From Serendipita indica DSM 11827 (Eukaryota; Basidiomycota; Agaricomycetes; Sebacinales; Serendipitaceae), in NCBI GenBank assembly GCA_910890315.1, contig CAJVGD010000001.1, positions 868,001 through 932,000 on the forward strand: a stretch of DNA of 64,000 bases. Direction: 5' to 3'. Shown one piece after another: positions 57,472-64,000 of the stretch. Made by a program: the position numbers and the translations under genes. Position 1 is the first letter of the stretch. Every line of letters starts with the position of its first letter. The notes beneath the pieces are model-generated. The model made no database searches. It worked only from the letters and a program-made list of their open reading frames with translations, and was not told the origin of the DNA.

Positions 57472-58597
57472 ATGTCAGAAAGCAAGTCGATGAAGCTCAA
57501 ATTTAAAGGAGAGAAATCCTCCAAGAAACATCGTGACGGTTCTGGTTCTGGCTCGCGGAAACGCAAGCGCGAGGACGAGGAGGATCACCAAGACACGGGT
57601 TGGTAATCGTTTACGACAGAGACGGTACTCGTCGTCTGCTGTAACCGATAAAGATACTGATGAATTACTCTTATCCACAGATTGGGTTCGCCCCCAGCGG
57701 CCGACTGAAGTGCTGGGCCCGACATTTATCTACCACGCGTCTGACCCACCAGTGTGTATCGCATTCGATGCAACGAGGAGCAAAATAGCTCTTCCTGCAC
57801 TTGCTCGCACAGACCCAGAGACGTCGGAGACGATTCCACTGCTGGCATACGAGCCAAAGGAAGTGTCACATGTCTGGGTTGTCACGCACATCGCCGGGAC
57901 AGAAACGATCAACTTTCGTACTCCAGAAGGAAAATTCCTATCATCTGACCGTGTTGGATTGGTCTCTGCAAACCGCGAAGGTCTTGTTCTTTTCTACAGT
58001 CGCTTACATCTGTTTACTGACGCACACCACAAAAAGCTCGTGGGCCACAGGAAGAATGGACACCACAGGTACTCGAAGATGGAACATTGGCGTTTCAGAA
58101 TGTGTACGGCAACTATCTCGGGCTGGATGAAGTCGCCGGGGGAGGTCTCGCACTCCGCGCAGATGCAGAAACGGTTGGCTTTCAAGAAAAGTGGTGGGTC
58201 AAAGTACAGTTTGGACACGTCAAAAAGGCAACAGAGGAAGAGAGGAAGAAGCAAAAGATTACAGAAGGCATGACAAAGATTGACGAAGCGGGCACAAAGT
58301 ATGTTTTCTCGTCTCGCTCTTGCCTATTTCGTCCAAGGGCACTCTCCGGCGCACGCGACACGTCACAAAAACTAATCAATGGTTCAATAGTCGCATCTAT
58401 CAAGCGTGGGGGGCCGGCCGTTCCGTTGTATCCTCAGAGGATACCAGGGCATTGAAGAAGGCACGCAAAGAAGGCAAGCTTGCAGAAGCCATGCTCGATC
58501 GTCGTATCAAATTAAAGAGGTGTGTCACATTAACCTTTTGCTTCTCAAACGTTGGCGTTCTAACGTGCCGTCACCCGCTAGTGATCGATTCTGTTGA
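57472..58597 (+). CDS. FRG1-like protein
   Basis: FRG1 is a nuclear/nucleolar beta-trefoil protein linked to splicing and actin bundling. Start [20 protein letters not shown] and a basic [10 protein letters not shown] stretch. Then [40 protein letters not shown] and [18 protein letters not shown]. The trefoil block [20 protein letters not shown] with [20 protein letters not shown] is characteristic. The C-terminus includes [40 protein letters not shown] and SDRFC, matching the family ending KSDRYC. Five or six introns are in phase; the last exon encodes only S-D-R-F-C and the stop. Confidence 0.92.
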
Positions 58598-59716
58598 GGT
58601 GGCCTGCTTGGCTCGTCTGTCTACATCCCGCTCTAATCGTTTGTATCAAGCTCCTCTGCAAATATACTTTGATTCGAAGGCTTCCGAAAACCGTCTGACC
58701 GGGATAGCGTACCATCTCCAGGGTCGTGACCTCATGGCCTGGCCGGAAGCGAGGCCCAATAGATGCATACGCCACGTTTACAGAGGAAAATGAAAGGTCG
58801 TTCGCGCGTCAAGAGTTCACTTTTTATCAACGTACAGGAGCGAATCGTAAGAAAGAGAGAGGACGACCCAAAGGAGAAGAAAAGAAACAAGATGCAGATC
58901 CGTCGTCTGAGTTGCATGAGGACGACGAGTGCCAGATGAAGATAGACGACAGCAGTGCCACGATGTCATACATCGTGTGAGAGGTGAGAGCGAGAGCTAT
59001 ATACAAGAGGACGAGGGGCGGTGTGAGAGAACGACCATAGCTGGCATACACATGCAAGCTCTGGGCAAAAAGGAGGTGTGAAGAAACTCCCCGAGAACGG
59101 CGCGTGCCCCCTCCACGCTCGCAGAAAGGTAGTGGGTTATGAGCTCACATCCGGTTTTGGTTCAGTCTTTTTTTGTATGCGTGTACGCGTGGTGGTTTGG
59201 TTTGCATAGACCCCGGGGAGCTCTTCATGCCGGCGCCAGCAATATGCTAGGAAGTGAGCCGAGCACGCGGCGTTAAGCCCCCTCCACATAATCTCCCTCT
59301 GGTTAGCCCGTGGCGATGGTCAAAGGTCGTGATTGGCGGGGTAGACGACCGTCAGTAGTGGCCCGTTTCGGGTGAGCACACGAGTTTGAAAACGCCAAAT
59401 GAAGAAAAGCGGTGGCGAGAAATTGGAAACAGAGACAACTTCACGACAAGAGGGGAGGGAGAGAGCACGATCGGCGACTAAGGAGGCAGCTATCGAGGCA
59501 AGGGGGGTACAGCCGCGACATGTGTGGGGGGAGAAAAGGCCATGATGTAGCCAGTAAAAGGGGGAAAAAAGGCCGGAGGTTGGGGAGGGAGGAAGCAGGA
59601 AAAACGGGAGGAAGATGGCGCCAAGGAGTCCGTCGAACCGCTCCCGAATGAGACTCAAAAAAAAAAGGGGTAGACTGGCTGCACATGGAGATCGTGGGTG
59701 CTGGTGCGATGGCACC
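58598..59716. other. 1.1 kb gap between convergent FRG1 and Ras-type genes
   Basis: The longest gap in the window. A frame at 58726-58980 ends KKQDADPSSELHEDDECQ and then MKIDDSSATMSYIV, but has no recognisable family and no clear start. From about 59440 to 59670 the plus strand is very purine-rich, with a run of 10 A near 59657-59666. No RNA gene or repeat can be supported. Confidence 0.35.
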
Positions 59717-60849
59717 TCAGACGATAACACACTTGCTGCGTGGCGGCTTTTTGACACGCGCACCTTGGCCACTGTGAGGGCCTGCGCCTTGGGGTGGGAG
59801 CGCGCCGCCATTCTCATTGAGCTCCTTGTGGTACCGCAACGTACGGACGAGGTCAGTAAAGAGCCTGTCCACGTTTGCAGCCGTCTTTGCGCTTGTCTCC
59901 AAAAAGTCGCAGCCGAAATGACGGGCAAGGGCGGCACCTTCTTCGCGCGAGACTTCTCGTTCATAGGTCTTGTCGCATTTGTTGCCGACGAGGACAAAGA
60001 CGGGCTGTGTGCGCTTGACGCGGATCATGTTCTGTCGAAAGACCTCGAGGCGGTCAAATGTGGCTCTCGAGGCGATGGAGTAGACGAGGACAAATCCTTG
60101 TCCCTCTCTGCAAGGGATGATTGGGATGAGATGAGTTGACGGAGAAAACTCGAGACGGGTTGGACAGGCTTACCGAACCCATTGATCGCGGAGGGTCGAA
60201 TACTCCTCTGGGAAGATTTACCGATTAGATTTTTATTCTGATTTCGGTAAGGAGCAGAGTTTGGAACGCACCTTGACCGGCGGTGTCTATGACTTCTATA
60301 AAGCACAATTTTTGATCGACGATCATTTGTTTGCGATAGGCATCTTCAATCGTCGGGTCATACGTCTAGAGAGATGGGGGCAGGGCAAAACCCAATAGGC
60401 GAGGGAGCGACGGGGGGGAGGGGGTTGAGGGGGTTGATTTGATGGGTCACGGCGAACAAGCGGCGTTCAGGGTCAGCCTGAGGAGAAATGGTACGGCTTT
60501 TGGGGGCGGGCTTACCTCTGTATACCGGAAGGAGGAAAAGAGCGAATACGACAAAGAGGATCGGCACAAGACACGGACAAAGGCGTGTGTGAGCGGCCGC
60601 CCGTCCGCGAAAGGAAAAGAAAGGACTAACCGATAAAGCAGTTGAGAGTAAACTGTTGGAAAACATGTCAGCGCACCGCTGTGCATAACGCAATCGCAGC
60701 CGGGGACACGGGCGGGCGGGATGAGAGGGGACGGGGGAGCGGGAAAAGGCAGAAGGCGGGCAGAGACGGGGAACGCAGCTGACCTGGACGGCGAGGGCAG
60801 TCTTTCCAACACCTCCATCACCAAGAACGGTTACTCGCCACTGATCCAT
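59717..60849 (-). CDS. Ras-family small GTPase (Rsr1/Rap-like) with CaaX end
   Basis: Start at 60849: MDQWRVTVLGDGGVGKTALA (P-loop GDGGVGKT), then FTLNCFI (60652-60631), TYDPTIEDAYRKQMIVDQ (effector loop), CFIEVIDTAGQ-EEYSTLRDQW (switch II), FVLVYSIASRATFDRLEVFR, VLVGNKCD (NKCD motif) and FLETSAKTAANVDRLFTDLV (SAK motif). The C-terminus is basic and ends KKPPRSKCVIV, a CaaX box for prenylation. The sequence suits the Rsr1/Bud1 or Ras branch, which sets polarity. Introns 1 and 2 are unusually long (about 130 and 260 bases) for this window. The phase between exon 2 (ends ATC G) and exon 3 (starts ACG TAT) does not match, so one or two bases are unaccounted for. Confidence 0.88.
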
Positions 60850-61682
60850 GGGTTCTAAGATGGGTTAATCGATGGGCAGCGGGGTCGGGGCGGTCAAAAT
60901 GTCGTGCAGGGAGCCAGAGGGAGCCTTGAACAACTAGGCTTTGGGAGTGTAAAAACGTAAGCTATAAAAGCTGGAGAGCTCTGGGTATGTCGTGAAAAAT
61001 GCTCTACTTGTGCGCCGGGCGGTGGAGGATGGGGAGGAGTTGCAGGCGGCTCTAAGGACGCGGGGGTCGAGTGAGAATGTCGTCTGTGAGATTCTGGACA
61101 AGAATCGAAATGCTGAGCGGGCTGGAGGAGCGGAGGATTTGACGGACCGTGACAAGTCGTTGGAAGTGGGAGCGGCCAAGAGACGCAAGTGTGGATGGCC
61201 CGCATTTCTCATCGATACTAGAATTATTTAGGCGCGAGATAGGCTCTGCGGGAAAAGTAACAAGGAATAGGGCAACATTCCCGCACTCGGTCTAGTAGAC
61301 CACGTCCCGTTCTTAGTTTACCGGCAAAGGGGCGTCTTTGCATTCTCCGATGTTTTTTCACGATATTCCCTGAATCCACCTGCTCTTGGATTGAGCCACC
61401 CGCGATCTAATGGCGAGTCTATATCTCTATGGGACCCAACTCCGACGACGGGGAACCCCCTGGGGACCCCTGGGAGCCCCCAAGAAGTCGCTGGAATCCC
61501 CCCCTGCGAGGCATTGCAAGGCCTGGGAAATGCCACAGACAGGCTCCAAGAGTCCCCACCCGCCCTCCTTGTGACCAGTCAAGTGTCCTATCAGGCTCTC
61601 GTGGCAAACCTTGGACCCGGCCCCGCTCCTTGTACCACTCGCCCCTAGCCGGATCCGAATAACCACCAGCCTTTTGCTGGTC
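60850..61682. other. Divergent upstream region between Ras-type GTPase and PIF1-type helicase
   Basis: About 830 bases, the promoter regions of two divergent genes. At 61450-61481 short GGGG/CCCC blocks alternate and could fold into hairpins. A plus-strand frame at 60992-61231 has no recognisable content. Confidence 0.4.
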
Positions 61683-64000
61683 ATGCCCCGCTCCAGGTTC
61701 TATGCCGTCCTCAATGGACGTCTCGGGACAGATGTCTACACAGACTGGGACCAGTGCAATGCCATGGTTTGCATTTACCATTGACTTTAGCCTCTTTTCA
61801 TCTCTAAACAGGTCAACAAATACCCCGGGGCAAAATTCAAATCATTTGACTCGAGCGAAACCGCCTGGATGTGGCTCACAAACGAATCCGGTGTCCGAGA
61901 CACCGTCCCTCCATCACAGGGTGTGTCGAGCTCAGTCTACCTCTTGTACACACTCATTTTATCTCTCTACTCTGTTTAGATCATGCCCCGATAACCTACG
62001 ACCGGACTACACCCGAGCCTGGCGTCCCCCGCCAAGAGCTTATCGAGCTCTCGGACGAACAAGAGCATGTAGTACGTCAGTGTGAGGCCGGACACTCCAT
62101 CTTCTTCACCGGTTCTGCTGGTATGTCGTCGGCCCGGCTTCCTGAATGGGTGGCCCCATAGTTGATCTACGGATATAGGAACCGGTAAATCGGTTACGTT
62201 GAAAGAGGTCATCCGACGCCTTAGGCGCATGTACAGCTCTGGAAGCGTCTTTGTCACCGCTAGCACGGGTGAGTCGCTCTCAAATTCGCATTTAAGGCGT
62301 TCGGTCCGTATAACCTCTACACAGGAATCGCGGCTATCAATGTGGGTGGTACGACGCTTCATTCATACGCAGGTGCGGCACGAGCTTCCGTCTGCACCCG
62401 ACGTGATTCTCAACCTTTTCACAACCCCCTCCGATGATCTAGGGATTGGCCTCGGGAAAGAACCAGCCGAAGTGTTAATCAAAAACATCCGGAAAGGGAC
62501 AAAAGCAAAGGGGAGATGGTGGGCGACAAGAGTTCTCGTCATTGACGAAAGTCGGTCCGATATGTGGCCCTGAATGAGCCATGCTGACAGGTTTCTTGCA
62601 GTTTCCATGGTGGACGGGAATCTCTTTGACAAGCTCGAACAGATTTCTCGTGCTATCAGGGGGAACAACGAACCCTTTGGGGGGATACAACTCGTCATCT
62701 GTGGCGATTTCTTCCAGCTGCCTCCTGTTTCCAAGGCGCCTTCTGCGGGACAACGGGATACGACAAAGTTTGCGTTCGAAGCCGAATCGTGGTCCAGATG
62801 CGTCAAGCAAATGATCACCTTGCGCACAGTCTTTAGACAAAGAGACAACGGTCCGTCTTTTCACATCCTTCAAACCAAGCATGCCTTCTCATCTCTTCAG
62901 AGCTCATCGAAATGCTCGATATGATGCGCATGGGGCAAGTGGACGCGATTGGCCTATGGTATTTTCGAAAGCTCGATCGAGAAGTCGAATACGACGACGG
63001 TATCGAACCGACAGAGCTCTTTCCTCTTCGAGCTCAGGTCGAAGGTGCCAACAATGCACGACTAAATGCTTTACCAGGCGAGGAACTTCGCTTTATTGCC
63101 ATGGACTATGCCTTTCACGACATGTACGGGAAATCCATCAAACCAGAAGCAGCATCCAAGCTCCTGGATGATACACTTGCTCCACGCGTCCTCACGCTTC
63201 GCGTTGGGGCACAAGTCATGCTCATCAAAGTCGTGCCTCATTCTCAACGGATCTAGACGCATGACTGACGTACAGTAGAACATCCCTGAAACCAAGTTGG
63301 TCAACGGCTCCATCGGGACCATTGTCTCCTTTGAGACGACCGAAGGGGCGTACTATCATGGTATCTCTGCAGCAGGAGACGACAACTCCACTCGCCGTGA
63401 AGCCTCTCAACTCGATGACGCCAACACTGACGACTCTGGAGGAGACCTAGAGAGAAACCCCTCGTCATATACATTACCCCGTTGGCCAATGGTCAAGTTT
63501 ATCACTGGTGAAGTCAGGATTATGCCACCGATGCCCTTTGAAGTTGTAAACGCGCATGGAAATTCAGAAGCTATGCGGCAACAGGTACATTCTCCCCGCT
63601 CTTTCTCACCGCCCTAATTTTTGGGTTGACAACCTCGCCCGGCCAGGTGCCGCTCATCCTTGCATGGGCGCTCTCCATCCACAAGTCCCAAGGACAAACG
63701 CTCGAGCGTGTCAAAGTGGATCTGAACGGCATATTCGAAAAAGGTCAAGGTGAGGCGCTTATTGGCTGGTCTGCTGGGAAAAGACGGAGAGAGGATGGCT
63801 GAATTTGGCATAGCCTACGTTGCAGTCTCTCGCGCTACCAGCTTTGCTGGTCTTCAAGTGAAAAACTTTAGTCAGGATAAGTGAGTGGCTGCCCCGCCTC
63901 CCCGAGAACCCGTCGCCTCGTGGAGTCTCCCAAATTGGGAGGGGGGGCTTCGAGTTTGGAAGAGGATGACTGAATCATTTCTCAGGGTAATGGCCCATCC
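61683..64000 (+). CDS. PIF1-type helicase with N-terminal RNase H1 hybrid-binding domain, 3' end beyond window
   Basis: Exon 1 (61683-61766) and exon 2 (from 61812) encode [20 protein letters not shown] with [18 protein letters not shown], an RNase H1 N-terminal hybrid-binding fold (about residues 1-55). Then the PIF1 superfamily 1B helicase: [20 protein letters not shown] with Walker [30 protein letters not shown] (motif Ia), [20 protein letters not shown] (Walker B), [15 protein letters not shown] (motif III), [11 protein letters not shown], then [32 protein letters not shown] (motif V) and [15 protein letters not shown] (motif VI). Exons join in phase over about eight introns. The frame is still open with VMAHP at the right edge. 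PIF1 enzymes unwind G-quadruplexes and RNA-DNA hybrids. Confidence 0.93.

Noticed and set aside
59320-59997. Open frame of 225 codons on the minus strand
   Set aside because: Overlaps the Ras-type C-terminal exon in another frame and runs through purine-rich 3' flank; no family content.
1-64000. Retroelements, DNA transposons, virus-derived elements, terminal repeats
   Set aside because: No reverse transcriptase, integrase, transposase or capsid signature and no long direct or inverted repeats were seen. The PIF1-type helicase lacks a Rep domain, so it is not a Helitron.
1-64000. tRNA, rRNA, CRISPR or bacterial-type operon
   Set aside because: No cloverleaf with a convincing B box, no rRNA-like block, no spaced direct repeats; gene structure is eukaryotic throughout.

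Overview
The window is dense nuclear DNA from a fungus, most likely a basidiomycete of the Agaricomycetes. Almost every gene is cut by many introns of about 45-60 bases, with branch sites of the CTAAC type a few bases before the acceptor. Gene content points the same way: a WOPR regulator, a glyoxal oxidase with the beta-sandwich module common in mushroom-forming fungi, and Cwf18, Gid7, PITH and GARP genes of basidiomycete type. Rhizoctonia/Ceratobasidium would fit, but that is inference. About 33 protein genes fill 64 kb. I see no rRNA, no tRNA I can support, no CRISPR, no operons and no mobile or virus-derived element.

Layout. 1-7.2 kb: proteasome activator BLM10 (cut by the left edge) and ribosomal protein eS27, both minus. 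7.5-14.6 kb: protoporphyrinogen oxidase, a REX4-type exonuclease that has lost its first catalytic motif, a coiled-coil/Rxt2-like protein, an unknown gene and polynucleotide kinase-phosphatase. 14.7-24.1 kb: thioredoxin-PITH protein, RGG-rich protein, ESCRT-III Vps2, a mitochondrial FAD/folate carrier and GARP subunit Vps54. 24.9-34.0 kb: Ecl1-like zinc protein, Gid7/WDR26, Elongin A and a WOPR transcription factor. 34.2-46.9 kb: splicing factor Cwf18, mitochondrial GTPase Guf1, eIF2B-beta, a UPF0538 protein, a GH3 glucosidase, an AN1 zinc-finger protein, a cyclic phosphodiesterase and Pno1. 47.0-58.6 kb: PAQR receptor, secreted copper-radical oxidase, LIM protein, PPAT (Cab4), GPI10, uL24 and FRG1. 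59.7-64 kb: a Ras-type GTPase and a PIF1 helicase with an RNase H1 hybrid-binding domain (cut by the right edge).

Most genes are housekeeping and do not form a pathway cluster. The common arrangement is head-to-head pairs with very short shared promoters (43-210 bases) and tail-to-tail pairs separated by 20-110 bases. Themes recur: translation (eS27, uL24, Guf1, eIF2B-beta, Pno1), protein turnover (Blm10, Gid7, AN1 protein), trafficking (Vps2, Vps54), nucleic-acid repair (PNKP, PIF1) and RNA processing (Cwf18, RGG protein).

The points most worth a second look are the helicase/hybrid-binding fusion at the right end, the REX4-type protein with a replaced DxE motif, a 5-base microexon in GUF1, a coding exon consisting of ATG only in eS27, and repeated one-base contractions that break otherwise conserved genes. 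The last suggests uncorrected long-read indels rather than gene death.
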